Under the pieces are notes generated by a model. The model made no database searches. It was given only the letters and a program-made list of their open reading frames with translations, and was not told the DNA's origin. A program made the translations under genes and the position numbers. This document shows, in pieces, positions 29,292 to 38,743 of a stretch of DNA of 64,000 nt; position 1 is the stretch's first letter; each line of letters starts with the position of its first letter. This stretch comes from Geomonas silvestris (GTDB taxonomy: Bacteria > Desulfobacterota > Desulfuromonadia > Geobacterales > Geobacteraceae). The stretch is from positions 62,001 to 126,000 of the forward strand of contig NZ_BLXX01000014.1 of the NCBI RefSeq assembly GCF_014193515.1, given 5' to 3'.

Positions 29292-29855
29292 GTGCACCAG
29301 GACGCGGGGCGCCCCGCCGACCCCCTTAAGTACCTTGCCGGCTACCCCGACAGGATCCTGCACGAGGTCGGCCTGCTCATTGCCGAGGGGCGTCTGGGGC
29401 AGCTGCTCACCCGGCGTTACTCGGCGGCGCACGCGATCCGCACCGATCGCGCCCTCTACGATTACGCCGTCCGGCTCAAAAACGACTACCTGCGCAGCTG
29501 CGGGCCGGTCAGCAGGGTGCTCTACGACAGCCGGATCACCCTCGAGCGCCAGGCGCTCGGGTTGCACCGCTACCAAAGCCTGGTCCAGGGCTCCAGGCTC
29601 AAGACCAAAAACGAGATCCGCATCGCCTCGCTTTTCAAGACCGCGCCCCTCGAGTTTCTCCGTATGATCGTGGTCCACGAGCTGGCCCACTTCAAGGAGC
29701 GCGACCACAACAAGGCCTTCTACCAACTCTGCGAGCACATGGAACCCGACTACCACCAGCTCGAGTTCGACCTGCGGCTCTATCTGACCCTGCTGGACCG
29801 GGGGGAAACGCTGTACGGCACGGCTCCCGCGGGGGCCGCAGCCTTGTCCGACTGA
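29292..29855 (+). CDS. YgjP-like (DUF45) metallopeptidase-fold protein
   Basis: About 187 residues with the zinc site MIVVHELAHFKERDHNKAFY (HExxH plus a downstream His) near residue 125 and the typical ending CEHMEPDYHQLEFDLRLYL. Related to M48-like/WLM families. GTG 29292 is directly after the zinc-ribbon stop; GTG 29274 is an alternative start. Whether it is a protease and on what is unknown. Confidence 0.85.
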   Translation: MHQDAGRPADPLKYLAGYPDRILHEVGLLIAEGRLGQLLTRRYSAAHAIRTDRALYDYAVRLKNDYLRSCGPVSRVLYDSRITLERQALGLHRYQSLVQGSRLKTKNEIRIASLFKTAPLEFLRMIVVHELAHFKERDHNKAFYQLCEHMEPDYHQLEFDLRLYLTLLDRGETLYGTAPAGAAALSD

Positions 29856-29874
29856 CAACCTACAAGGAGGAACC

Positions 29875-30636
29875 ATGGAGAAAACTGTCGTCATCACCGG
29901 TGCCACATCCGGTTTCGGAGCGGCCTGCGCCCGTGCCTTCGCGAACCTCGGCTGCCGGCTCGTCCTGACCGGGCGGCGCAGCGAATTGCTGGAGCAGGCC
30001 AAAAAGGAGCTCTCGGCGCTCTGCCCCGTACATACGATCACCCTCGACGTCCGCGACCGCCAGGCCGTTGAGGCGGCCTTCGCAGCACTCCCCCCGGAAT
30101 TCGCCGAGGTCGACCTTTTGGTGAACAACGCCGGGCTCGCCCTCGGGCTCGAGCCTGCGCAGCGCGCCTCGCTGGACGACTGGGACACCATGGTGGACAC
30201 CAACGTAAAGGGGGTCATGTACTGCACGAGGGCCCTTTTGCCCGGGATGGTGACGCGCAACCGGGGCCAGGTGGTGAACATCGGGTCGGTGGCCGGCAGC
30301 TGGCCCTATCCGGGCGGCAACGTTTACGGGGCGACCAAGGCCTTCGTGGAACAGTTCTCGCGCAACCTGCGCGCCGACCTCTTGGGGACCGCGGTGCGGG
30401 TTACCAACATCGCCCCCGGCATGGCCGAGACCGAGTTTTCCAAGGTCCGCTTCAAAGGTGACGAGGAGCGGGCCCACCAGGTCTACCTGGGGACCGAGGC
30501 GCTGCTTCCCGAGGACATCGCCGAGATCGTGGTCTGGGTCTCCACGCTTCCCACCCGGGTCAACATCAACACCCTCGAGGTGATGTCCGTGAACCAGTCC
30601 TGGGGCCCCTTCGCGGTGCACCGCATCCAATCCTAA
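29875..30636 (+). CDS. Short-chain dehydrogenase (YdfG-like)
   Basis: 253 residues. NAD(P) loop TGATSGFG at 9-16, NNAG at about 86, catalytic Ser in NIGSVAGSW and YxxxK in NVYGATKAFVEQFSRNL. The C-terminal AETEFSKVRFKGDEERAHQVY and INTLEVMSVNQSW are those of YdfG-like enzymes, which oxidise serine, 3-hydroxypropionate or similar 3-hydroxy acids with NADP. Strong ribosome site AAGGAGG. A GC-rich hairpin follows. Confidence 0.92.
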   Translation: MEKTVVITGATSGFGAACARAFANLGCRLVLTGRRSELLEQAKKELSALCPVHTITLDVRDRQAVEAAFAALPPEFAEVDLLVNNAGLALGLEPAQRASLDDWDTMVDTNVKGVMYCTRALLPGMVTRNRGQVVNIGSVAGSWPYPGGNVYGATKAFVEQFSRNLRADLLGTAVRVTNIAPGMAETEFSKVRFKGDEERAHQVYLGTEALLPEDIAEIVVWVSTLPTRVNINTLEVMSVNQSWGPFAVHRIQS

Positions 30637-30649
30637 CCCGTTGCTGCTC

Positions 30650-30677
30650 GCCGGGCCCCCTTTTTCGGGGGCCCGGC
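30650..30677 (+). terminator. GC-rich hairpin after the SDR gene
   Basis: An 11-bp perfect stem (GCCGGGCCCCC with GGGGGCCCGGC) around a TTTTTC loop, 14 bases after the stop. No T-run follows, so termination may depend on other factors. Confidence 0.6.
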
Positions 30678-31017
30678 ACACAAGCCTCCGGCAGCGCCGC
30701 CCGAGGCGCTCCCGCCCCCGTCTCCTCCACCTCCGGAGCAGGCGGCCCTCGCCCCTTTCCGCCTGACCTGTCCTCCCCGTAATTAATGAACCGATTTACG
30801 GTTCCGGTTTCCCGCGCCTCGGGCCGCGCCTTTTTTCCAGCAGAATCAGCTATTGCCAGGGTGGCCCCTCCTGTAGCAAAATGTGCATGTCTACATGAAA
30901 AAATAAGCAGTGTGCGTTGCTCCTGTATGACTATCGGGTAAAGTTATGGTTGGGCCGGGAGGTTTCAGGCCGTTTCCGCGACCCGGTGCGTCCGGGTCTC
31001 AGTGTAAGGAGCCCATC
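30678..31017. other. Intergenic region
   Basis: About 340 bases: C-rich for the first half, more AT-rich near 30780 and 30880-30945. No gene or clear promoter motif seen, although the promoter for the AtaL/DUF302 gene should lie in the right half. Confidence 0.4.
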
Positions 31018-31860
31018 ATGCCGAAGATTTCCTATAGCTGTTCCGTCGCCGCCGCCCTCGATACGGTGTGGAAACTTATGATCGAGAAGGTGGAGCAACC
31101 CCAAAGCTACCTCCCGGGGGTGATCCATTCCCGCATCCTGCAACACTACGGTAACGGGGTGCTGCGCGAGGTGAAGCGCGACGGGATGCTGATCAAGGAG
31201 AAGGTGGTGATCGACCGGACCCATGGCGAGATCCACTATTTCCTCCTGGAACATCCCGGTTTCAGCGGCCGGGTGGTGAACCGCGTGGTCGCCTCGGCCG
31301 CCCAGAACCCGGCAGCCCCGCAGCTTTTGACCATCGAGCTCGACTGGACCCCCAAGGACGAGGAGGCCGAACGCCAGCTCGCAAACGAGCTCCCCGCACA
31401 GGTGCAAAGAGAGGTGCTGATGCTCAAGGAACGGGCCGAGTCCCTGGAACAGGAAGATTCCGAGCCGATCACCACCCCCTATGCCTTCGGGATGACGGTG
31501 GCGCTCCCCTTCGCCGACGCGGTACGCCGGGTCCAGGAGGAGTTGCAGAAAGAGGGTTTCGGCATCATCTCGCAGATCGACATCACCCAGAAGTTCCGCG
31601 AGAAGCTGCACAAGGAGTTTCGCAACTACCTCATCCTCGGGGCCTGCAACCCGGGGCTCTCCTACCAGGCCTTCGGGATCGAGCTCAACATAGGGACCCT
31701 GCTCCCCTGCAACGTGGCCATCTACGCCGTCTCCGACTCGCGCACGGTCGTGATGGCCATGGACCCCGTCGCCGCGCTCTCCCTGGTCGGCAACCCGCAA
31801 CTCACCGAACTCGCCCATGCCGTGCAGCAGAGCATGAAGCGGGCGGTCTCCGCCTTGTAG
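31018..31860 (+). CDS. Fusion of AtaL-like (SRPBCC) domain and DUF302 domain
   Basis: 280 residues from ATG 31018 (AAGGAG upstream). Residues 1-145 resemble the AtaL-like/DUF1857 SRPBCC family (YSCSVAAALDTVWKLMIEKVEQPQSYLPGV, ILQHYGNGVLREVKRDG); residues 160-280 are a DUF302 domain (VALPFADAVRRVQEELQKEGFGIISQIDI, LGACNPGLSYQAF, LLPCNVAIY). DUF302 proteins are often metal- or stress-linked; neither domain has an established activity. I do not know this fusion as a standard architecture. Confidence 0.8.
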   Translation: MPKISYSCSVAAALDTVWKLMIEKVEQPQSYLPGVIHSRILQHYGNGVLREVKRDGMLIKEKVVIDRTHGEIHYFLLEHPGFSGRVVNRVVASAAQNPAAPQLLTIELDWTPKDEEAERQLANELPAQVQREVLMLKERAESLEQEDSEPITTPYAFGMTVALPFADAVRRVQEELQKEGFGIISQIDITQKFREKLHKEFRNYLILGACNPGLSYQAFGIELNIGTLLPCNVAIYAVSDSRTVVMAMDPVAALSLVGNPQLTELAHAVQQSMKRAVSAL

Positions 31861-31951
31861 CGGCTCCGCGGGGGAGCGCGCTTTGCCGCGTCATTTCCCA
31901 AACTGCAGCGCATCGGGTGGTACCGCGTGCCCGGGTAGAAAGGGGGTGGAT

Positions 31952-32437
31952 ATGGACGTCATCGATCAGGCACTGCAACTGGAGGCCGACGGCAGGGACT
32001 ACTACGAGCGCCTGGCAGCCGAAACCGACTCTCGCGAGCTTAAGACCCTCTTCACGCTCCTGGCCCAGGCCGAGCAGACGCACTACGATGCGCTCAAGGA
32101 GCGCCGGGTCGAGCTTTTGACGGGGAAGGAAAGTGTGGCCGAGCAGGCCCGGAACATCTTCCAGACCTTGCTGGCCCAGCGGGAGCTGGACCGCGAGCTG
32201 GCAGCCCCTCCCGATCACGACGCCTACCGGTTGGCGATCCGCGCCGAGGAGGAGTCCATCGCCTACTACAACCGGGCGGCCGAAGAGCAAGGCTCGCCCG
32301 AAGTGAGGGAGCTGCTGCTCAACCTGGCCGCCGAGGAAAAGCTGCATCTCAACATCATCGAGAATATCTGCGAATTCGTCGAATCACCCGAGTACTTTCT
32401 CGAGTGGTGCGAATTCGGCAACCTGAAGGAGCTCTGA
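31952..32437 (+). CDS. Ferritin-like (rubrerythrin-related) diiron protein
   Basis: 161 residues, four-helix bundle with repeated metal-ligand patterns ExxxxYYExLAA / EQTHYDAL and [11 protein letters not shown] / EEKLHLNII. It lacks the rubredoxin-like Cys domain of full rubrerythrins. Probably peroxide or iron handling in the cytoplasm. ATG 31952 follows AGGGGGTGG. The DUF488 gene follows within a few bases. Confidence 0.85.
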   Translation: MDVIDQALQLEADGRDYYERLAAETDSRELKTLFTLLAQAEQTHYDALKERRVELLTGKESVAEQARNIFQTLLAQRELDRELAAPPDHDAYRLAIRAEEESIAYYNRAAEEQGSPEVRELLLNLAAEEKLHLNIIENICEFVESPEYFLEWCEFGNLKEL

Positions 32438-32442
32438 GCGTG

Positions 32443-32784
32443 ATGATCGGTATCAAGCGGATCTACGACCCGGCCGAGGAGGCCGACGGCAGGCGCATCC
32501 TGGTGGACCGGCTCTGGCCCCGCGGTCTCTCCAAGGACAAGGCACACATCGACGACTGGCTCAAGGAGATAGCCCCCAGCGACGAACTGCGCCACTTCTT
32601 CGGCCACGACCCGCAGCGCTGGCCCGAGTTCAGGGAGCGCTACCGCCAGGAGCTTACGGCCCACCGTGAGGAACTCGACAGGCTGCGGGAGTTGGCTGCC
32701 GGGGGGCGGGTCACCCTGGTCTACGCCGCACGGGACATCGAGCACAACAACGCCGTAGTGCTCAAAGAACTGTTGCTGGAATAA
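32443..32784 (+). CDS. DUF488-family protein (YeaO-like)
   Basis: 113 residues with the family core [28 protein letters not shown], then [16 protein letters not shown] and [18 protein letters not shown]. The function of DUF488 is not established. Either ATG 32443 or GTG 32440 could be the start; AAGGAG lies 8-11 bases upstream, inside the end of the ferritin-like gene, so the two are likely co-transcribed. Confidence 0.88.
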   Translation: MIGIKRIYDPAEEADGRRILVDRLWPRGLSKDKAHIDDWLKEIAPSDELRHFFGHDPQRWPEFRERYRQELTAHREELDRLRELAAGGRVTLVYAARDIEHNNAVVLKELLLE

Positions 32785-33133
32785 TCCCCGCTTTCTCCCC
32801 TTCCGGGTGTGCGAGCTGCGCCTGGCATCTGGCAGCTGCAGATCGGCACCCACACGGTTTTCCCCACACCGCCAGGCGAGTGCACTACCTGTAAGAGAGA
32901 GGATTGGTGGTATCATGTATCTGATATGGTGACGTGCCGTTTATGACTGGCAACCTCGCGGTGCAGGGTACGCACGATCTGTAAAACACAGGGCGCTCGA
33001 TCCTCATAGCACCATCAGCAGCAGTTTCGAGAAGGAAACAAGCCTGAAGGCAACAGCCTCTGTGACAAAACAACCAAGATCCGGTCCTTAAGCTGCTCAC
33101 GTTTTGTGACTGGACCGGTCGGGAGGATCAATC
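32785..33133. other. Leader/promoter region of acn-pdhA
   Basis: About 350 bases without a gene. The 3' part contains a hairpin (33081-33118) ending just upstream of the acn ribosome site. No clear sigma-70 or sigma-54 motif was found. Confidence 0.4.
33081..33118 (+). promoter_or_regulatory. Stem-loop directly upstream of the acn ribosome site
   Basis: CCGGTCC (33081-33087) pairs with GGACCGG (33112-33118), with an inner TCAC/GTGA pair; GGGAGG and ATG 33134 follow at once. The position would allow control of acn translation. Confidence 0.45.
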
Positions 33134-35077
33134 ATGGGACAGAATCTGGCAAACAAAATCCTGGCCAGCCACCTCGTTGAGGGAAAACTGATACCCGGGC
33201 AGCCGATCGCCATCAAGATCGACCACACGCTCCTGCAGGACGCCACCGGCACCATGGCGATGCTGGAGTTCATCGCGACCGAAGTGCCACGGGTCAAGGT
33301 CGACCTCGCAGCGCAGTACGTCGACCACAACCTCCTGCAGACCGACAACAAGAACGCCGACGACCATGCCTTCTTGGCCAGTTGCGCCCAGAAGTTCGGC
33401 ATCTACCTCTCAAAGCCGGGTAACGGCGTCTCGCACCAGGTGCAACTCGAGCGCTTCGGGGTCCCGGGGACCACGCTTCTGGGCGCCGACTCGCACACCC
33501 CGACTGCCGCGGGGCTCGGGCAGCTGGCGATCGGCGCCGGCGGGCTCGACGTGGCGCTCGCCATGGCCGGGCACCCCTTCCACCTCACCTGCCCGCGCAT
33601 CTGGGGGATCAGGCTGACCGGCGCCCTGCGCCCCTGGGTCTCCGGGAAGGACGTGATCCTCGAGATGCTCAGGCGGCACAGCGTGAAGGGCGGGGTGGGG
33701 CGGATTATCGAGTACTACGGTCCAGGCGTCGCCACCCTGTCGGCCACCGACCGCGCCACCATCGGCAACATGGGGGCGGAACTGGGCGCCACCACCACCA
33801 TCTTCCCCAGCGACCAGCGCACCCGCGAGTTCCTGGAGGCGCAGGGGAGGGGAGAGTGCTGGCGGGAGCTCGCCGCCGACCCCGACGCGACCTACGACGA
33901 CCATGACGAGATCGATCTCTCCCAGGTGGAGCCGCTCATCGCCTGCCCCTCCTCGCCCGACAACGTGGTGCGGGTGGCCGAGATCGAGGGGCTCAAGGTG
34001 GACCAGGTGATCGTGGGGAGCTCGGTGAACTCCTCCTTTCGTGACCTGATGACGGTCTGCCGCATCCTCGAGGGGAGGCGCATCGCCCCCGGGCTCTCCT
34101 TCCACATCAACCCGGGGAGCCGGCAGGTGCTGGAGAACGTCGTGGACAAAGGCGGACTCATGATGCTCCTTCTGGCGGGGGCCCAGGTGCACCAGCCCGG
34201 CTGCCTCGGGTGCATCGGGATGGGGCAGGCGCCGGGTACCAACCAGGTCTCCCTGCGCACCTTCCCGCGCAACTTCCCCGGGCGCAGCGGTACCAAGGAG
34301 GACCGGGTCTACCTCTGCTCCCCCGAGACCGCAGCCGCGGCCGGGGTCTTCGGCGTGGTGACCGATCCGCGCAAGCTGGGGGACCTGCTCACCTGGCCGG
34401 CGGTGCAGAACCCCGAGCGCTACCTGGTCGATGACTCGGGGATCCAGGCGCCTCCCGAGGAGGGCTCGCAGGTCGAGATCGTCACCGGCCCGAACATCGT
34501 GCCGTTCCCCGCTTTCGATGCGCTCCCCGACCAGCTCGACCTCGAGGTGATGATCAAGGTGGGGGACAACATCTCCACCGACACCATCATGCCGGCCGGC
34601 AACAAGGTGCTCCCCTTCAGGAGCAACATCCCGGCCATCAGCACGTTTGTCTTTGAGCAGGTCGACCCGGAATTCTCCGAGCGGGCCAAGGCCAAGGGGG
34701 ACGGCGCCGTGGTGGCCGGCGAGAACTACGGCCAGGGTTCCTCGCGGGAACACGCGGCCCTCGCACCGCGCTACCTCGGCATCCGCGCCAAGTTCGCCAA
34801 GGGGTTCGCCCGGATCCACCGCGCCAACCTGATCAACTTCGGGATCCTGCCGCTTACCTTCAAAAACCCCGGGGACTACGACCGCCTGAACCGCGGCGAC
34901 CGGCTGCGCATCTCCGGGTTGCGCGAACAGGTTGCCTCGGGTGGGGTGGAGCTTACCTGGCAGGTAGCTTCCGGCGGCGAGGTGGTGACCCTGTTAAACG
35001 CGAGCGAACGCGAGCGTGCCGAGCTTTTGGCGGGGGGGCTCTTGAACAAGGTCCGGGAGGAAAGCCATGGACGATAG
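33134..35077 (+). CDS. acn: Aconitate hydratase
   Basis: 647 residues, the shorter aconitase type found in Aquifex and deltaproteobacteria. It interconverts citrate and isocitrate in the TCA cycle using a 4Fe-4S cluster; cluster ligands are expected in GADSHTPTAAGLG-linked domain regions, with Cys visible in HQPGCLGCIGMGQAPG. The swivel domain shows VGDNISTDTIMPAG, VVAGENYGQGSSREHAAL and KGFARIHRANLINFGILPL. Ribosome site GGGAGG. Its end overlaps pdhA by 11 bases, linking the acetyl-CoA supply and citrate-entry steps. Confidence 0.95.
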   Translation: MGQNLANKILASHLVEGKLIPGQPIAIKIDHTLLQDATGTMAMLEFIATEVPRVKVDLAAQYVDHNLLQTDNKNADDHAFLASCAQKFGIYLSKPGNGVSHQVQLERFGVPGTTLLGADSHTPTAAGLGQLAIGAGGLDVALAMAGHPFHLTCPRIWGIRLTGALRPWVSGKDVILEMLRRHSVKGGVGRIIEYYGPGVATLSATDRATIGNMGAELGATTTIFPSDQRTREFLEAQGRGECWRELAADPDATYDDHDEIDLSQVEPLIACPSSPDNVVRVAEIEGLKVDQVIVGSSVNSSFRDLMTVCRILEGRRIAPGLSFHINPGSRQVLENVVDKGGLMMLLLAGAQVHQPGCLGCIGMGQAPGTNQVSLRTFPRNFPGRSGTKEDRVYLCSPETAAAAGVFGVVTDPRKLGDLLTWPAVQNPERYLVDDSGIQAPPEEGSQVEIVTGPNIVPFPAFDALPDQLDLEVMIKVGDNISTDTIMPAGNKVLPFRSNIPAISTFVFEQVDPEFSERAKAKGDGAVVAGENYGQGSSREHAALAPRYLGIRAKFAKGFARIHRANLINFGILPLTFKNPGDYDRLNRGDRLRISGLREQVASGGVELTWQVASGGEVVTLLNASERERAELLAGGLLNKVREESHGR

Positions 35078-36044
35078 CCTGAAAGGGGTGCTTCCCGACG
35101 AGGAACTGCTGCGCTTTTACGAGCAGATGGTCTTGTGCCGCGAGTTCGAAGAGAGCTGCGCCGAGCAGTACGCCAAGGGGGAGATCACCGGCTTTTTGCA
35201 CCTGTACTCCGGGCAGGAGGCTGTGGCGGTCGGTTGCACCGCGGCCCTTGAGCAGAAAGACTACATCCTCTCCGCCTACCGCGACCACGCACAGGCCATC
35301 GTGCGCGGGGCCGACCCCAACCGCGTCATGGCCGAACTGTTCGGGCGGGCCACCGGGATCTGCAAGGGGAAGGGGGGCTCCATGCACCTCTTCTCCCCAG
35401 AGCACAACTTCATGGGTGGCTACGCCATCGTGGGCGGGCAGTTCCCCATCGCCGTGGGGCTTGCCTTCGCCTCCGCGGTGCGCCGCGAAGACCGGGTCAC
35501 CGTCTGCTTCTTCGGCGACGGTGCCATGAACCAGGGGACCTTCCACGAGTCGCTCAACTGGGCGAGGCTTTGGGAGCTCCCGGTCCTCTTCGTCTGCGAG
35601 AACAACTTCTACGGCATCGGTACCGAGGTGCACCGCGCCTCGGCCGAGGCTGTCCTGCACCGGCGCACCTGCGGCTACGACATCCCGAGCGAAAAGGTGG
35701 ACGGCATGGACGTGATCGCCATGTACCAGGCGACCAAAAGGGCCGCCGCCTGGGTGAGGGAGCGCCAGCGCCCCTACTTCATCGAGGCGGTCACCTACCG
35801 CTTCCGGGGGCACTCCATGGCCGACCCCGCCAAGTACCGCAGCTCCTCCGAGCACGAGATCTGGAAGAGCCGCGACCCGATCCCCAACCTGGCGCGGCGC
35901 CTGGTGGCAGAGGGGATCGCCGGCGAGGTGCTTTTGGAGGAGGTCCACAGCCGCTGCGTGGCCCAGGTCCAGGAGGCGGTCCGCTTCGCCTCCGAATCCC
36001 CCTGGCCCGACGACCAGGAGATCTGGGAGGATATCTATGTCTGA
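35067..36044 (+). CDS. pdhA: Pyruvate dehydrogenase E1 component, alpha subunit
   Basis: 325 residues. Thiamine-diphosphate motif GDGAMNQGTFHESLNWARLWELP..ENN (GDG to NN) at about 150-180, a YRDH segment near 72, and RGHSMADPAKYRSS with the phospho-loop position near 250. The ending QEIWEDIYV is intact. Normally the beta-subunit gene overlaps this stop (ATGTCTGA contains both pdhA TGA and pdhB ATG), but here a 27-kb island is inserted and pdhB is at 63450. Confidence 0.96.
   Translation: MDDSLKGVLPDEELLRFYEQMVLCREFEESCAEQYAKGEITGFLHLYSGQEAVAVGCTAALEQKDYILSAYRDHAQAIVRGADPNRVMAELFGRATGICKGKGGSMHLFSPEHNFMGGYAIVGGQFPIAVGLAFASAVRREDRVTVCFFGDGAMNQGTFHESLNWARLWELPVLFVCENNFYGIGTEVHRASAEAVLHRRTCGYDIPSEKVDGMDVIAMYQATKRAAAWVRERQRPYFIEAVTYRFRGHSMADPAKYRSSSEHEIWKSRDPIPNLARRLVAEGIAGEVLLEEVHSRCVAQVQEAVRFASESPWPDDQEIWEDIYV
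36026..36044 (+). repeat. Left attachment repeat (attL)
   Basis: GGAGGATATCTATGTCTGA; it contains the last codons and stop of pdhA and the ATGTCTGA that would begin pdhB. Matches the right repeat except at two positions. Confidence 0.85.
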
Positions 36045-36192
36045 TTTAAATTTGTCATTAAAAGTGGGTTTCGATCCGTTCGTATGATGTCATGCATGTG
36101 CACTAACCATTCGTAATTGTTGAGTAGTTTAGCATTTGATGTTAATGTGTTTTTCGTGCCCTACCAGCAAAATCACCCACAGTCAGGGTAAA

Positions 36193-36214
36193 AGAGGTTG
36201 TTTGGAGGTTGCTT
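36193..36214 (+). repeat. Two tandem 11-bp repeats at the island's left end
   Basis: AGAGGTTGTTT (36193-36203) and GGAGGTTGCTT (36204-36214) in exact tandem; an inverted copy of the core (GAGCAACC) follows at 36223-36230. The same 11-mer recurs three times at the right end. Interpreted as arm-type integrase binding sites. Confidence 0.6.
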
Positions 36215-36251
36215 GAAGGACGGAGCAACCCTGGTATGGCCGGAGGACATT

Positions 36252-36570
36252 ATGAAGTTTACCGACATGATGATCAGGAATCTGAAGCCCCAGGAGAAGA
36301 AGTTTTACCAGAGGGAGGGAGCGGATTCGCGATCTGCGTCTACCCCTCGGGGGTAAAGAGCTGGTACTTCATCTACACCATCGACGGAGCCAGGAGGTAT
36401 ATTGCGTTGGGCAACTACCCTGCGGTTTCCCTCGGTGATGCCAAGGCAAGTACCATAAGTTGTGGGAGGTGTGGAAGGGAGGGAAGGACCTTGGGGAAAA
36501 ACCGCCCCGCGAGGTCGCGCCGACGGTCAGGCATTTGGCGGAGGAATACCTTGTCAAGCCATTAAAGGAC
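36252..36570 (+). pseudogene. Decayed tyrosine-recombinase (integrase), N-terminal part only
   Basis: GGAGG precedes ATG 36252. The reading begins MKFTDMMIRNLKPQEKKFY, shifts frame near 36318 into GFAICVYPSGVKSWYFIYT and ALGNYPAVSLGDAKA (the arm-binding DUF4102 domain of P4/CP4-57-like integrases), shifts again near 36444 into KYHKLWEVWKGGKD and VRHLAEEYL, then ends. The whole catalytic domain (R-H-R-Y) is missing. It lies just inside attL, the usual place for the integrase of an element of this kind. Confidence 0.85.
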
Positions 36571-36652
36571 AGTGGAGGTGGCCGGCGCGCCCCGCTCGTG
36601 GTTCTTTTCGCCGCTTCGTTCCCTGACCTGGACGTCAGAATACTGTTCGCTG

Positions 36653-38515
36653 CTAATCCTCACATTTATCGTCGATGAGGGGCTTTTGAGCAGCCTTGTC
36701 GAGATACATCAACTCGTCACTCTGCTTTAGTGCAGCTCCCACCTGATCCTTCCCTTGCGCGCAGGCCACGCCGAACGCGATGCTCAGCTTCCCTCCGGTC
36801 ATCTCGGGGGAACGCCTGATCCTTTCCACCGCTTCTTTCGTTACCTCCAGGCTCGCTCCAGGTAGCAGGATGGCGAATTCGTCCCCGCCGATCCGCGCCA
36901 CCACCTCGTCAGACCTAAAGGCCCGCTGGATGACCCGCGCCGCCAGACGGATCAGCTCGTCGCCCGCTTCGTGCCCCCGGGTGTCGTTGACCATCTTGAG
37001 CCCGTTCACGTCGGCCATCACGATGCAGAGCGGCAATCTCCTCCCCTGGGCCAGGTGCTCCAACTCTGCTTCGAAGAAAGCCCGGTTGTAAAGGCCGGTT
37101 AGGATGTCGTGGGTGCTGTCGTGGCGCAGGGTTACCTCCACTTCCTTGCGGCTGGTGATGTCGTGGGCGATGCCTATGATGCCGATCACGATCCCCTTGT
37201 CGCCGAAGATCGGGGTCTCGATCTTTTCGAGGTAGCGCATTTTACCCGCTGCGTCCACAGTTGCCTCCTCAAAGTAGCGGCGCCTGCCGGCCGCCATGAC
37301 TTCGCGGGAGTCCCTTTCGTACTTCTCGGCCAACTCCGGCGGGTAGATGTCGCGGTCGCTTTTGCCGATCATTTCCTCGGGGGGCACCAGGAAGGCGCTG
37401 GAGAATGGCTGGTTCACCGCTACGTACCTGCCGTCACGGTCCTTGAGCCAGGCGATGTTGGGGATGTTGTCGAGGATGGCCTGCTGCTGCCCGATCACCT
37501 CGCTGATGCGCTCCTCGGCCAGCTTGCGCTCGGTGATGTCCTCCATGGCCAGAAGGATGATGTGCGAGCCGATGTTCTCCCGAAAGATCTGGCGCGCGTT
37601 CAGGAGGATGATCTTGCGGCCGATCTCCTGAAAGTCGTGCTCGACCTCGTAGCCGTTGAACACCGTGTCCTTGGGAAGGATCTCCTCGAAGAGCACCCGC
37701 AGCTTTGGGATGTCCCACTGCCGGTTGCCCAGGTCGTAGATGAAATTCCCGATGGTCTCCTCGCGGGTCACCTGGAAGGTGTCGTAAAAGCTGTGGTTCG
37801 CTGTGAGGATGCGCAGCTGCGAGTCGAGCACCACCAGCGGCTCGCGCACGGTCTCTACGATGTTCTCGGCGTACTCCCGCGCCTCCTGGACCTCGGCCTC
37901 AAGCTTCTTGCGCTCGGTGACGTCCCGCATGATCCCGATGGCGTGCCAGGCCCCGCGCAGCATGAGAGCGGAGACTGAGAGCTCTAGCGCGAACTCGCTG
38001 CCGTCCGTGCGGCGCGCCGGGAGCTCGGTCAGGGTGCCGATGAGCGGTCCGGTTCCGTCCTTGCTGAACAGGTCGAAGCCGGTCTGGTGGGCCTCCTTGA
38101 GCCGCTCGGGGAGGAAGAATCGGTGGAAGTCGCTGCCGTTCACCTCGGAGGCGTCGCAGCCGAACATCCTCTCGCAGGCTGAGTTGCAGAAGGTGACCAC
38201 TCCCGTGTGGTCCAACATGACGATGGCATCTACGGCGATATCTGCCAGCCGGTACATCAGCTCCTCGCTATCCCTCAAGGTCGACCCGGCCTGTTCCGGC
38301 GCGGGCAGCTCCGCCTGCCTCGGTGCTCCGGGGGCCTCGGCCAAATCCCTCGCCTCGCGCAGTTCGGCGTTCTGCATCTCCAGTTCCACCAGGCGCAGCA
38401 GTTCCGTTTCCTTAGCAAAGGAGGCTTCCTGGCGCTCGGCCTCCCACGGTTTTGGGGAATGCTGGAGCGGATGCCTGCCGTTATCGGCCTGATCCTTGTC
38501 CCGATGACTTGCCAT
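36653..38515 (-). CDS. PAS-PAS-PAS diguanylate cyclase (GGDEF)
   Basis: About 620 residues from ATG 38515 (AAGGG upstream), no membrane segment. Three PAS regions (about 80-195, 205-320, 330-450) and a C-terminal GGDEF domain with intact ARIGGDEFAILL, so it should make c-di-GMP; an RxxD inhibitory site is not apparent at the usual position. The second PAS (PLVVLDSQLRI, FIYDLGNRQWDIPKLRVLFEEILP, GRKIILLNAR) is nearly the same as one in the island histidine kinase at 44546. A sigma-54 promoter (38613-38627) and the shared palindrome (38744-38759) lie upstream. Confidence 0.92.
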   Translation of the reverse strand: MASHRDKDQADNGRHPLQHSPKPWEAERQEASFAKETELLRLVELEMQNAELREARDLAEAPGAPRQAELPAPEQAGSTLRDSEELMYRLADIAVDAIVMLDHTGVVTFCNSACERMFGCDASEVNGSDFHRFFLPERLKEAHQTGFDLFSKDGTGPLIGTLTELPARRTDGSEFALELSVSALMLRGAWHAIGIMRDVTERKKLEAEVQEAREYAENIVETVREPLVVLDSQLRILTANHSFYDTFQVTREETIGNFIYDLGNRQWDIPKLRVLFEEILPKDTVFNGYEVEHDFQEIGRKIILLNARQIFRENIGSHIILLAMEDITERKLAEERISEVIGQQQAILDNIPNIAWLKDRDGRYVAVNQPFSSAFLVPPEEMIGKSDRDIYPPELAEKYERDSREVMAAGRRRYFEEATVDAAGKMRYLEKIETPIFGDKGIVIGIIGIAHDITSRKEVEVTLRHDSTHDILTGLYNRAFFEAELEHLAQGRRLPLCIVMADVNGLKMVNDTRGHEAGDELIRLAARVIQRAFRSDEVVARIGGDEFAILLPGASLEVTKEAVERIRRSPEMTGGKLSIAFGVACAQGKDQVGAALKQSDELMYLDKAAQKPLIDDKCED

Positions 38516-38612
38516 GTGTAGTGCCCTTATTCGATCGTTACCCGACGTTGCCTTCAGGTGGCGCAGCACCGGCTCATGCTACCCGGCCTGCGTCAACTCA
38601 GGGATGGATAGC

Positions 38613-38627
38613 GCAACTAACATGCCA
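38613..38627 (-). promoter_or_regulatory. Sigma-54 promoter, GGDEF gene
   Basis: TGGCATGTTAGTTGC on the minus strand: GG and GC elements at the correct 10-base separation; 97 bases before the start codon, 116 bases from the palindrome. Identical to the promoter at 57049-57063. Confidence 0.85.
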
Positions 38628-38743
38628 GAGCGGGAGAAGCCGAGCCAGCGGAGCCAATGGCCCGAAAGGATGGGCTTTAATGGGGGAGGGCGGCTGGATC
38701 GGCGGGTGAAAGCCGCGTGCGGAATCCGTCACGCGAGGTGGTG

